Part shown: piece by piece, positions 16,747-23,743 of the stretch
How positions within the stretch are numbered: position 1 is the stretch's first letter
Layout: the number at the start of each line of letters is the position of its first letter
NCBI GenBank assembly: GCA_031281345.1
Contig: JAITFN010000010.1
Span: 1 to 37,261, forward strand
DNA: 37,261 bases
Reading direction: 5' to 3'
From: Candidatus Fibrimonadaceae bacterium
GTDB lineage: Bacteria; Fibrobacterota; Fibrobacteria; Fibrobacterales; Fibrobacteraceae
Translations under genes and position numbers: made by a program
The notes under the pieces: model-generated
Database searches by the model: none
Told to the model about the DNA's origin: nothing
The model's input: only the letters and a program-made list of their open reading frames with translations

Positions 16747-18893
16747 TGAATAGTATCTCCATTCCCATTGGCGGCATGACTTGCGCAGCTTGTGCCAAGC
16801 GGATTGAAAAAGTCATTCTAAAATTGGAAGGAGTGGAAACAGCATCGGTGAATTTTGCCACGGAAAAAGCTGTAGTCTCTTACAATTCACAGAAAATTAA
16901 ATTGCCAATCATTAGAAAAACAATAGAAAAAATAGGCTACAAGGTATTGGAAAACAAAAACATTACCGAAGAAGACAAAATACGAAAACAGAGCGAAATC
17001 AAAACACTCAGAGTGAAACTCATAATATCCGCTGCGTTTTCCCTGCCGCTACTGTATATAGCTATGGTACCTATGGATTTAGGACTGCCCCTCCCCGCTT
17101 TGGGTTTGCCATTTCCAGCGCAAATTAACCCAATGAATTTCCCTTTGATTTACGCGCTGCTTGAACTATTTTTGGTTATACCCATTGTTGGAATGGGATA
17201 TAAATTTTACACAATTGGTTTCAAAGCACTAGCGCAGCGAAGCCCAAATATGGACTCGCTAATAGCCATTGGAACAAGTGCAGCAGTTTTATTTAGCCTT
17301 TACAACACCTGGCTCATTGCAAGAGGTCAATTCATCGCTGTAGAATCGCTCTACTACGAAACTGCAGGCATTATAATCACCTTGATTTTACTTGGCAAAT
17401 CTTTAGAAGCTGTGTCTAAGGGGAAAACTGGAGAGGCTATTAAAAAATTGATGGGGCTTGCACCCAAAACCGCCATAGTCATGCAAAATGGCGAAGAAAA
17501 GGAAATACCCATAGAAGAAGTAAAACCAGGCGATATTATTTTAGTAAAACCTGGCACAAAAATTCCTGTTGACGGCAAAGTAATAGAAGGTCGTAGCGAC
17601 ATAGACGAATCAATGCTCACAGGCGAGAGCATGCCCGCCCACAAGAACATTGGCGATTTAGTTTATGCAGCCACCATAAATACCACAGGAATGTTGCGTT
17701 TCGAAGCCGAAAAAGTTGGAGCAGACACAGCACTAGCACATATTATCAAATTGGTGGAAGATGCTCAAAGCGACAAGGCACCTATAGCGAAAATGGCAGA
17801 CACTGTTTCTGGTTATTTTGTTCCCATAGTTTGCGCAGTAGCTTTGGTAGCGGGAGTAGCGTGGTTTTTTGGAACGGGTGGCAATCTTGAATTTGCGCTC
17901 AGAATTTTTATATCCGTATTGGTCATAGCCTGCCCTTGCGCTTTGGGGCTTGCCACGCCCACAGCTATAATGGTTGGAACAGGCAAGGGCGCAGAAAAAG
18001 GTATTTTGATAAAAGGCGGAGAAGTGCTGGAAATGGCGCATAAAATCAATGCGATAATTTTAGACAAAACTGGTACAATTACCGAAGGCAAACCAGAAGT
18101 AGTGGCGGTAGAAGGTGATGTGCTCCAACTAGCAGCATCGCTTGAGAGATATTCCGAACATCCCATTGCAAAAGCTATATGCGATTATTACAAAGGCGAG
18201 TATTTAGAAGTGAGCGATTTTAAGAGCATAGTGGGGCAAGGCGTTGAGGGCATAATTGGCGGCAAAAAAATTGAAATTGCTCGTGGCATTAAAGTTTTGT
18301 CAGACGGAGAATATATTGGGCGGTTATTTGTTTCTGATAAACCAAAGCAAGGCAGCCTTGAGGCTGTTGAAAAGTTGAAAGATATGGGCATTGAAGTGAT
18401 GATGCTAACAGGCGACAATAAAGAAACCGCAGAAAACATTGCAAAGCAAGTGAAAATAGACAATGTTCTTGCCGAAGTACTTCCACAAGACAAGGCAAGC
18501 GAGGTGAAAAAATTGCAGGAGAAAGGTTACAAGGTTGCAATGGTAGGAGACGGCATAAACGATGCGCCCGCTTTGGCTGGGGCCGATCTTGGCATTGCCA
18601 TAGGTTCTGGCACCGATGTAGCTATGGAATCGGCAGATATCGTGCTTATGAAAAGCAATTTGACAGATGTTCCCGTAGCCATAAATTTGAGCAGGCAAAC
18701 TATTCGCAACATCAAGCAAAATTTATTTTGGGCGTTTGGCTACAATGTAATTGGCATTCCAATAGCAGCAGGAGTTTTGCATTTATTCGGCGGTCCTTTG
18801 CTAAACCCGATTTTCGCGGCAGCTGCCATGAGTTTAAGTTCGGTTTCTGTTTTGACCAACGCTTTGCGATTGAGAAAGTTTGAGTCTAAGTGA
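16746..18893 (+). CDS. copA: Copper-translocating P1B-type ATPase
   Basis: A 715-residue inner-membrane Cu(I) pump. N-terminal HMA domain [14 protein letters not shown] (C13, C16); membrane metal motif CPC at 396-398 ([11 protein letters not shown]); actuator TGES ([10 protein letters not shown]); phosphorylation loop DKTGT at D440; SEHPIA nucleotide-binding HP motif; hinge [20 protein letters not shown]; final helices with the YN and [15 protein letters not shown] elements typical of CopA. All key residues are present. It is translated from the same message as the HMA-TauE fusion. Exports excess Cu(I) to the periplasm. Confidence 0.96.
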   Translation: MNSISIPIGGMTCAACAKRIEKVILKLEGVETASVNFATEKAVVSYNSQKIKLPIIRKTIEKIGYKVLENKNITEEDKIRKQSEIKTLRVKLIISAAFSLPLLYIAMVPMDLGLPLPALGLPFPAQINPMNFPLIYALLELFLVIPIVGMGYKFYTIGFKALAQRSPNMDSLIAIGTSAAVLFSLYNTWLIARGQFIAVESLYYETAGIIITLILLGKSLEAVSKGKTGEAIKKLMGLAPKTAIVMQNGEEKEIPIEEVKPGDIILVKPGTKIPVDGKVIEGRSDIDESMLTGESMPAHKNIGDLVYAATINTTGMLRFEAEKVGADTALAHIIKLVEDAQSDKAPIAKMADTVSGYFVPIVCAVALVAGVAWFFGTGGNLEFALRIFISVLVIACPCALGLATPTAIMVGTGKGAEKGILIKGGEVLEMAHKINAIILDKTGTITEGKPEVVAVEGDVLQLAASLERYSEHPIAKAICDYYKGEYLEVSDFKSIVGQGVEGIIGGKKIEIARGIKVLSDGEYIGRLFVSDKPKQGSLEAVEKLKDMGIEVMMLTGDNKETAENIAKQVKIDNVLAEVLPQDKASEVKKLQEKGYKVAMVGDGINDAPALAGADLGIAIGSGTDVAMESADIVLMKSNLTDVPVAINLSRQTIRNIKQNLFWAFGYNVIGIPIAAGVLHLFGGPLLNPIFAAAAMSLSSVSVLTNALRLRKFESK

Positions 18894-18922
18894 AATTATT
18901 AAAGTTTCTTTTCTTTATTTTG

Positions 18923-18928
18923 TATATT
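18923..18928 (+). promoter_or_regulatory. Putative -10 box (TATATT) for leaderless Phd/VapC pair
   Basis: TTTTG-TATATT, 6 nt (ACAAAT), ATG at 18935. No Shine-Dalgarno. Confidence 0.5.
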
Positions 18929-18934
18929 ACAAAT

Positions 18935-19174
18935 ATGAAAACTTTAGAGTTAAAAGAAGCAAAAGCAAAGTTTTCTTCTATTATGGAAGATGTTTTGTCT
19001 GGTGAAGAGTTTGCATTATCTTTTGACCAAAACCACGAGGCTTTTGCTGTTATAGTCCCTTATGGCACTTGGAAGAATACAAAAAAGAGAAGCATAGGAA
19101 CTTTGGAAAAAAGAGGCTCTGTGGAATTTTCAAAAGATTGGCAAATATCCGAAGAGGAATTTTGCAATTTATGA
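18935..19174 (+). CDS. Phd/YefM-type antitoxin
   Basis: A 79-residue antitoxin: MKTLELKEAKAKFSSIMEDV is the N-terminal DNA-binding part of Phd/YefM proteins, followed by the usual GEEFALSFDQNHEAFAVIVP strands and a C-terminal toxin-binding arm (TLEKRGSVEFSKDW). The frame is open 15 codons further upstream, to 18890, but the ATG at 18935 gives the canonical start and has TATATT 6 nt before it. It overlaps the PIN toxin by ATGA. The pair should autoregulate its own promoter. Confidence 0.88.
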   Translation: MKTLELKEAKAKFSSIMEDVLSGEEFALSFDQNHEAFAVIVPYGTWKNTKKRSIGTLEKRGSVEFSKDWQISEEEFCNL

Positions 19175-19563
19175 AATTTTTGCTTGATACTCATATTTTG
19201 CTTTGGTCTTTTTTTGATACGAAAAAATTACCAGAAAACATTAAAAATATACTTTTAGATGAGAATAATGAAATCTGTTATAGCCCTGTTAATTTGTGGG
19301 AAATTTCTATAAAATACGGAATGGGGAAATTGCGATTAAACGGATTTACTCCAGAAGAATTATTCCAAGAAATTGAAAATGGATTTTTTGTTTGCAAGAA
19401 TATTGAGCCTCATATAGTGGCTACAACCTATAAGTTACCACTAATTCATACAGACCCTTTTGACCGATTTTTGATATGGGAAGCTATTAATAGCAAATTT
19501 ACGTTAATAAGTTTGGATGAGAAAGTTAAAAAATACGAATCATTTGGGTTGAATATTGTTTAA
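19171..19563 (+). CDS. PIN-domain ribonuclease (VapC-like toxin)
   Basis: A 130-residue PIN toxin starting at the ATG that overlaps the antitoxin stop. Conserved acids: D6 (LLDTHILLW), E44 (NLWEISIKYGMGKL), D95 and D98 (DPFDRFLIWEA) and D116 (ISLDEKV). This LLDTH...WEI...DPFDR pattern is the COG3744-type PIN group commonly paired with Phd/YefM antitoxins. It is of a different subgroup from the PIN gene at 8077-8532. Expected to cleave RNA when freed from the antitoxin. Confidence 0.9.
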   Translation: MKFLLDTHILLWSFFDTKKLPENIKNILLDENNEICYSPVNLWEISIKYGMGKLRLNGFTPEELFQEIENGFFVCKNIEPHIVATTYKLPLIHTDPFDRFLIWEAINSKFTLISLDEKVKKYESFGLNIV

Positions 19564-19580
19564 ATTCCCTTTTATTTTTC

Positions 19581-19586
19581 TATATT
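19581..19586 (+). promoter_or_regulatory. Putative -10 box (TATATT)
   Basis: TTTTC-TATATT, 8 nt, then ATG at 19595. Same form as the other leaderless-type starts in the window, though the spacing is 2 nt longer. Confidence 0.4.
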
Positions 19587-19594
19587 AACCCTTT

Positions 19595-19852
19595 ATGAGC
19601 CTGTACCTAGCAACAGAAAACAAATTTAAAGAGCCTCTAGGCGAAGCTCTTTGGCTTACAGTAGAGGCTCCCCTACAAGCATATATGCATAGAAAATTTG
19701 CGATCGAAACCAACAACAAACTGACCCCCCCCCCCCCCCCCCCCCATCTACGTCCTTATATTGCAAGGATTTACAAAGATACAAACCTATTTTTAGCAAT
19801 TTATTTGCTTGCTTTGCCATTAGCATTTTCTCAAAAATTCATAGGAGGTTAA
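19595..19852 (+). CDS. Uncertain short frame interrupted by a C21 tract
   Basis: An 85-codon frame I do not recognise. The first 44 codons (MSLYLATENKFKEPLGEALW start) could be a real protein; then a run of 21 C codes for a poly-Pro stretch; then 35 codons with one hydrophobic segment (LFLAIYLLALPLAF) ending in IGG. The end contains the AGGAGG (19844-19849) of the next gene. Downstream of the C run a second frame is also open and ends in ATATGA across the next start codon. The first half contains two mutually exclusive hairpins, so it may instead be a structured leader RNA of the FISUMP gene. Treat as doubtful. Confidence 0.35.
   Translation: MSLYLATENKFKEPLGEALWLTVEAPLQAYMHRKFAIETNNKLTPPPPPPHLRPYIARIYKDTNLFLAIYLLALPLAFSQKFIGG
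19628..19670 (+). promoter_or_regulatory. Competing inverted repeats (possible switch structure)
   Basis: AAAGAGC (19628-19634) pairs with GCTCTTT (19646-19652); alternatively GAGCCTCT (19631-19638) pairs with AGAGGCTC (19663-19670). The two 5' arms share bases, so only one can form at a time. Confidence 0.4.
19725..19745 (+). repeat. Homopolymer of 21 C
   Basis: An uninterrupted run of 21 C inside the 19595-19852 frame, by far the longest homopolymer in the window. It is a candidate contingency (slippage) tract, or a site of sequencing or assembly error. Confidence 0.9.
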
Positions 19853-19853
19853 T

Positions 19854-21215
19854 ATGAAACAAATGGTTTGCAAAACGTGCGGTAGCAATGAGCTAATCAA
19901 ACAAGGCGAAGTGTTTGTCTGCCAGCATTGCCAGACAAAGTACTCTGCTGAAGATGTCCAAAAAATGATAGTCAAAATTGACAATTCTGCTAAGTTGGAC
20001 AACGCTTTAATAAATGCTCGCAGAGCTATGGAAAGTAACGATTGGCAACAAGCCGAGAAATACTATGACATTGCTTTAATGGAAGATGCTGAAAATTGGG
20101 AAGCATATTTTTATAGCATATTTTCTAAAGCTATGCAGAAGAATATTTTAGACTCAACTATTTTAGTCGCAAATAGCATAGAAACAGTTTTTAAAGAGAT
20201 TAAAAAATTAGAAGATACAACTCAACAAAATGATGCGATAGAACGGATAAAGACAAGTTTACTTTTTTTAGCTCAATGTGGATGTAATATTGTAACAGAC
20301 AATTATAATTCTGAAAGTACTTTTCGACAAGAATATTTAAAATCAAAAGGCAATATTAACACAGATTATGCTAACATAATTTTACCTCTTGCGAATTTAC
20401 TCTTATCTTCCGGAAATGAATTGGTTTTGCAATTCGGGGAAAATGAATTTACAACCTCAATAAATATACAGTACCACGAAGCTGGGTTAGAGATAGTGAA
20501 ATATTTGCACAATTTAACCAATTCTAAATCCACCGATGTTTTGCAGCATTATTCTGATGAATTGAAAGATATTAGTCCTTCACACAGGGAAAAGTGTTTA
20601 CAGGAGGAAACGCAGGCACAAATAGATGCATATAAAAGTAAAAAGGGTTGCATAGGTTGCTTGGTTGTGTTTATTGTTTTAGGAATTATCGGTGGAATAA
20701 TGGAAAATATAGAAGGGAAAGGAAAAGATTATAAGCAGCAAGAAGAAAATAAGAAAACTTACAAAACCGTAAAAATCGGCGAACAAACTTGGATAGCAGA
20801 AAATCTGAACATTGATATGCTAGGCTCAAAGTGCTACGACAACAAACCTGATAACTGCGACAAGTATGGAAGGTTGTATGATTGGGAAACCGCGATGAAG
20901 GTTTGCCCAAAAGGGTATCATTTACCTAGTGATGCAGAATGGACACAACTGACGAATTTTGTTGGCGATTTTGAAACAGCAGGCAAATATTTAAAGTCAA
21001 AAAGTGGTTGGAACGAAGATGGTAATGGCGAAGACACTTATGGCTTTTCGGCATTGCCTAGCGGAATTGACACTGATGGATATTGGTATAGTAGCACAGA
21101 AAATGGTAAAACCGGTGCTAATGTGTATAAAATCTTTCACGTTGTCACCCGTACAGTGATAGCGAAAGGTTCTAGTAAGAAAGCTTTGTTTTCAGTTCGT
21201 TGTGTTAAGGACTGA
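19854..21215 (+). CDS. Zinc-ribbon / transmembrane / FISUMP protein
   Basis: A 453-residue protein with an unusual layout. Residues 1-30 form a zinc ribbon (C6, C9, C23, C26). About 48-260 is helical and TPR-like at its start (LINARRAMESNDWQQAEKYYDIAL). One membrane helix lies at about 266-283 (CLVVFIVLGIIGGIM), followed by a Lys/Glu-rich spacer and one FISUMP domain at about 301-453 (YKTVKIGEQTWIAENLNIDM, CPKGYHLPSDAEW, FSVRCVKD). No signal peptide is seen, so the N-terminus is probably cytoplasmic and the FISUMP domain outside. That is unlike the lipid-anchored FISUMP proteins at 8824-13217. Start ATG has a perfect AGGAGG (19844-19849). Function unknown. Confidence 0.88.
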   Translation: MKQMVCKTCGSNELIKQGEVFVCQHCQTKYSAEDVQKMIVKIDNSAKLDNALINARRAMESNDWQQAEKYYDIALMEDAENWEAYFYSIFSKAMQKNILDSTILVANSIETVFKEIKKLEDTTQQNDAIERIKTSLLFLAQCGCNIVTDNYNSESTFRQEYLKSKGNINTDYANIILPLANLLLSSGNELVLQFGENEFTTSINIQYHEAGLEIVKYLHNLTNSKSTDVLQHYSDELKDISPSHREKCLQEETQAQIDAYKSKKGCIGCLVVFIVLGIIGGIMENIEGKGKDYKQQEENKKTYKTVKIGEQTWIAENLNIDMLGSKCYDNKPDNCDKYGRLYDWETAMKVCPKGYHLPSDAEWTQLTNFVGDFETAGKYLKSKSGWNEDGNGEDTYGFSALPSGIDTDGYWYSSTENGKTGANVYKIFHVVTRTVIAKGSSKKALFSVRCVKD

Positions 21216-21297
21216 ACCCTATAGAACGACCCTTGCTAAACTCCGTCATCAAGGGCTTGGCAGGGCAACAAAACGAGGAAACATAGGAGAATAGCGT

Positions 21298-22242
21298 ATG
21301 AAAAACACAATATTTATTTCAGCGGCTTTAATTTGCCTGCTATTCGCAGATGTTTTTTCTCAAGATGAGGACGAACATTGCGATTTCAGTTCTGGAACCC
21401 ACCCAGATGTTTATTATTTAGAACTCACAAAAATAAAACCTCGGCTGAAATCGCATCCGAATTGTGACGGGGAAACCGACAAGGAAATGCTAACACTTTG
21501 TCTTCGGTTTGAAGCGTCAAATAGATTGTTTAGGATAGACATCGATAAGTTAACACCTTTGAAATCACATCCTAATTGCAATAAATGCAAGGATAGAATC
21601 GACCGAATCACATGTCTTAAAACTGCGGCTTATGCAAAAATAATAAAAGATGCCAGCTATCCTTTTACAAAGGCAGAATTGCAGGAATTTGAGCGAGAGC
21701 GAAGGGAACACCAAGAGTATGCAAAAGATGAGGAGAGGAACAATGCCTATACGCAAGAAGAAATACAGATTTTACAAGAAGCCGCAGTCATTAACACTAA
21801 TCGCAGTTATCGCGAGAATCATAAGGCGGCAGAAATCGGCGGTATTAGCGACCAGCTCGGCAGTTTGATGGGTGGTAGCTCACGCGGTCTTGGCACAGAA
21901 GCCAAAAGCTCCTTAAAGGCCCCAAGTGCAAAAGACATAGAAATTAGCGAAGGTTCTCGTTCAAAGCCAGAAATTATGGCTGTTGTGAACCAGCGTTTTC
22001 CAGGTCTCAATAACATATACAACAAGTATTTGAAGCTGAAACCAGATTTTAGCGGCAAGGTTACTTTGAAATTCAACATTGAGCCAAGTGGCAATATTGT
22101 CAGCATTAGCATAGTGTCTTCCACAACAGATTATAATGAATTTGACAATGCCATAAAAGACCATATAGCCAAATCTTGGAAATGGAAAGTCATAAATAGC
22201 GGCAACAGCACAGTTACAATTCAGTTTAGCTTTGCGAAGTGA
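21298..22242 (+). CDS. Secreted protein with AgmX/PglI (TonB-like) C-terminal domain
   Basis: A 314-residue protein with a signal peptide (about 1-21, ending VFSQ). The N-terminal third holds two copies of a Cys-containing motif LKSHPNC (about 53-59 and 89-95). A charged helical middle (AELQEFERERREHQEYAKDEE) leads to a Gly/Ser stretch and a C-terminal TonB-type fold (about 220-314: SGKVTLKFNIEPSGNIVSISIV, KSWKW) as found in AgmX/PglI proteins of gliding and secretion systems. Those proteins normally have an inner-membrane anchor. Here the N-terminus looks cleavable. Start has AGGAGA at 21283-21288. Its end lies 8 nt from the convergent DUF486 gene. Confidence 0.78.
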   Translation: MKNTIFISAALICLLFADVFSQDEDEHCDFSSGTHPDVYYLELTKIKPRLKSHPNCDGETDKEMLTLCLRFEASNRLFRIDIDKLTPLKSHPNCNKCKDRIDRITCLKTAAYAKIIKDASYPFTKAELQEFERERREHQEYAKDEERNNAYTQEEIQILQEAAVINTNRSYRENHKAAEIGGISDQLGSLMGGSSRGLGTEAKSSLKAPSAKDIEISEGSRSKPEIMAVVNQRFPGLNNIYNKYLKLKPDFSGKVTLKFNIEPSGNIVSISIVSSTTDYNEFDNAIKDHIAKSWKWKVINSGNSTVTIQFSFAK

Positions 22243-22250
22243 GAAACCGC

Positions 22251-22598
22251 TTACCCCCATTCTCTAAACACAAAAAAAGCACCAAGGCACATAAGTACAA
22301 ACCCAACCACATAATTCCATTTTATGCCTGCACCCAAATAGAAAACTGAAAAGACTAAAAACACAGAAAGAGAAATGACCTCTTGAATAGTTTTAAGCTC
22401 CGCAGGCTTATAAAAATCAGAGCCTATCCTATTTGCTGGCACTTGCAAACAATATTCAAAAAACGCTATGCCCCAACTTATCAAAATCACAAGAGGCAGA
22501 GCTACAGTTTTATACTTTAGGTGCCCGTACCACGCATAAGTCATAAAAACATTGCTGAAAAGGAGGAGAATTATCGGAGAAAAGGGATTGTTAAACAT
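22251..22598 (-). CDS. DMT-superfamily membrane protein, DUF486
   Basis: A 115-residue protein with four predicted membrane helices (IILLLFSNVFMTYAWYGHLK; VALPLVILISWGIAFFEYCL; VISLSVFLVFSVFYL; VVGFVLMCLGAFFVF). VFMTYAWYGHLK, then FFEYCLQVPANRIG and FYKPAELKTIQEVISL, are the DUF486 (COG3169) signature. Function unknown, distantly related to small multidrug transporters. No Shine-Dalgarno: on the minus strand TTTTC-TATATA lies 6 nt before the ATG (TATATT 4 nt before). It is divergent from tatA. Confidence 0.88.
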   Translation of the reverse strand: MFNNPFSPIILLLFSNVFMTYAWYGHLKYKTVALPLVILISWGIAFFEYCLQVPANRIGSDFYKPAELKTIQEVISLSVFLVFSVFYLGAGIKWNYVVGFVLMCLGAFFVFREWG

Positions 22599-22602
22599 AC
22601 AT

Positions 22603-22610
22603 AATATATA
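22603..22610 (-). promoter_or_regulatory. Putative -10 box (TATATATT) of DUF486 gene
   Basis: Minus-strand TTTTC-TATATATT ends 4 nt before the ATG at 22598; taking TATATA as the box the spacing is 6 nt. No Shine-Dalgarno. Confidence 0.4.
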
Positions 22611-22625
22611 GAAAATGCGATTTAC

Positions 22626-22631
22626 TATATT
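22626..22631 (+). promoter_or_regulatory. Putative -10 box (TATATT) of the tat operon
   Basis: TATATT, 29 nt before the tatA ATG. Unlike the leaderless cases, this message would have a short leader with GGAGG (22649-22653). No -35 match is seen. Confidence 0.4.
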
Positions 22632-22660
22632 CTTAAGATACCCTTAGCGGAGGAAAAAAT

Positions 22661-22855
22661 ATGGGATTTATAGGCGTACAAGAACTGCTGGTGATACTGC
22701 TTATTGTGCTGGTGTTGTTTGGGGCAAAGAAAATTCCCGAATTGGCTAGGGGCTTGGGCATTGGGCTTAAGGAATTCAGAAAAGCTACCAAAGAAATAGA
22801 AGGCGATAATTCCAAAGAGAGTTCTTCCGTAAGTGACGGAAACAACAGCAAATAG
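22661..22855 (+). CDS. tatA: Twin-arginine translocase subunit TatA
   Basis: A 64-residue single-span protein: [20 protein letters not shown] membrane helix, then the [20 protein letters not shown] hinge and amphipathic helix with the invariant FG and P, then an acidic, Ser-rich tail. It forms the pore-type assembly of the Tat pathway for folded proteins. Start ATG has GCGGAGG at 22647-22653. The tail overlaps the tatC GTG start by 23 nt. Confidence 0.95.
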   Translation: MGFIGVQELLVILLIVLVLFGAKKIPELARGLGIGLKEFRKATKEIEGDNSKESSSVSDGNNSK

Positions 22856-23582
22856 CGATGATAGCGGCAGCAAAGAAATGCCGCTTATAGCCCATATTGC
22901 TGAATTGCGAGTTGTACTGATTCGCTCCGGTTGTGCCCTTATTATTTGTGCCATTCCCTGTGGGTATTATTGGAAACAGATTTTTGATTTAGTTGTATCA
23001 CGCACTTTGGAACTATGCGAGCCTTTATCGGTGCGCATAATTTACACCGCTCCGGCAGAATCGGTTATGTTAAGCATAAAAATTGCCCTTATATGCGGAC
23101 TGATGCTCGCCTCCCCTATCATATTCCAGCAGGCTTGGAGCTTTGTGTCTCCAGCTCTCTATAAAAGAGAAAAACTTTTGCTGCTCCCAACCGCATTTGC
23201 TTCTACCATCTGTTTTTTATCTGGCATAGCATTCAGTTATTATACCTTGCCTTTTGTGCTAAAATTTTTAACCGAATTTGCAACTGGAACGCTTGAACCT
23301 TTTTTCAGAGTTGATGAATACTTTGGTTTCTTGATAAAAATATCATTTTCATTTGGGCTCGCATTTCAACTGCCTGTGCTAGCTTTTGTTTTTTCAAAAA
23401 TAGGATTGATTGACCACAAATTTTTGCTGCGCAATTTTCGCTATGCAATAGTGCTGATATTCATCGTAGCCGCAGTCCTCACTCCGCCAGATGTTTTTTC
23501 CCAAGTGCTGCTCGCCTGCCCTTTGCTATTGCTCTATGCCCTCAGCATACTCATCTCTTTTTTTGCGAGGAAAAAACAATGA
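22833..23582 (+). CDS. tatC: Twin-arginine translocase subunit TatC
   Basis: A 249-residue inner-membrane Tat receptor with six predicted helices. [14 protein letters not shown] is the N-terminal signal-recognition segment; [16 protein letters not shown] is the conserved P-x-E loop region; [46 protein letters not shown] and [23 protein letters not shown] are core TatC blocks. The start is unsure: GTG 22833 gives a normal length, while ATG 22878 lies directly in front of the conserved segment; neither has a clear Shine-Dalgarno. The stop overlaps the following tatB-like gene (ATGA). Confidence 0.95.
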   Translation: MTETTANSDDSGSKEMPLIAHIAELRVVLIRSGCALIICAIPCGYYWKQIFDLVVSRTLELCEPLSVRIIYTAPAESVMLSIKIALICGLMLASPIIFQQAWSFVSPALYKREKLLLLPTAFASTICFLSGIAFSYYTLPFVLKFLTEFATGTLEPFFRVDEYFGFLIKISFSFGLAFQLPVLAFVFSKIGLIDHKFLLRNFRYAIVLIFIVAAVLTPPDVFSQVLLACPLLLLYALSILISFFARKKQ

Positions 23583-23743
23583 CAAGCGGAATAGGTTTTT
23601 CGGAAATACTTTTAATTTTGGCTATAATAGTTATTTTTGTTGATTCAAAACATATACCCGGTCTTATACGTCAAAGCGTTAAAACTATGGCGCAGTTGCG
23701 TGCAGCGGTTAAAAAATTCATAGATGAGATAAATGCAAAATAA
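23579..23743 (+). CDS. Short TatA/TatB-like subunit (54 aa, short unlisted gene)
   Basis: A 54-residue frame: [20 protein letters not shown] membrane helix, then VDSKHIPGLIRQSVKTMAQL, an amphipathic helix with the conserved Pro of TatA/B. The FG hinge of TatA is replaced by VD, as in some TatB-like proteins, and the long TatB tail is missing. ATGA overlap with tatC gives coupled translation. Its stop codon (23741-23743) directly abuts the stop of the convergent iron-sulfur gene, with no base between. Confidence 0.8.
   Translation: MTSGIGFSEILLILAIIVIFVDSKHIPGLIRQSVKTMAQLRAAVKKFIDEINAK

Noticed and set aside
18890-18934. Longer antitoxin start overlapping the copA stop by ATGA-like arrangement
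   Set aside because: The added 15 residues are hydrophobic and unlike Phd/YefM N-termini; the ATG at 18935 gives the canonical start with a promoter box.
21230-21255. CCCTTG / CAAGGG repeat after the zinc-ribbon FISUMP gene
   Set aside because: Short arms, long loop, no T run; cannot be called a terminator.
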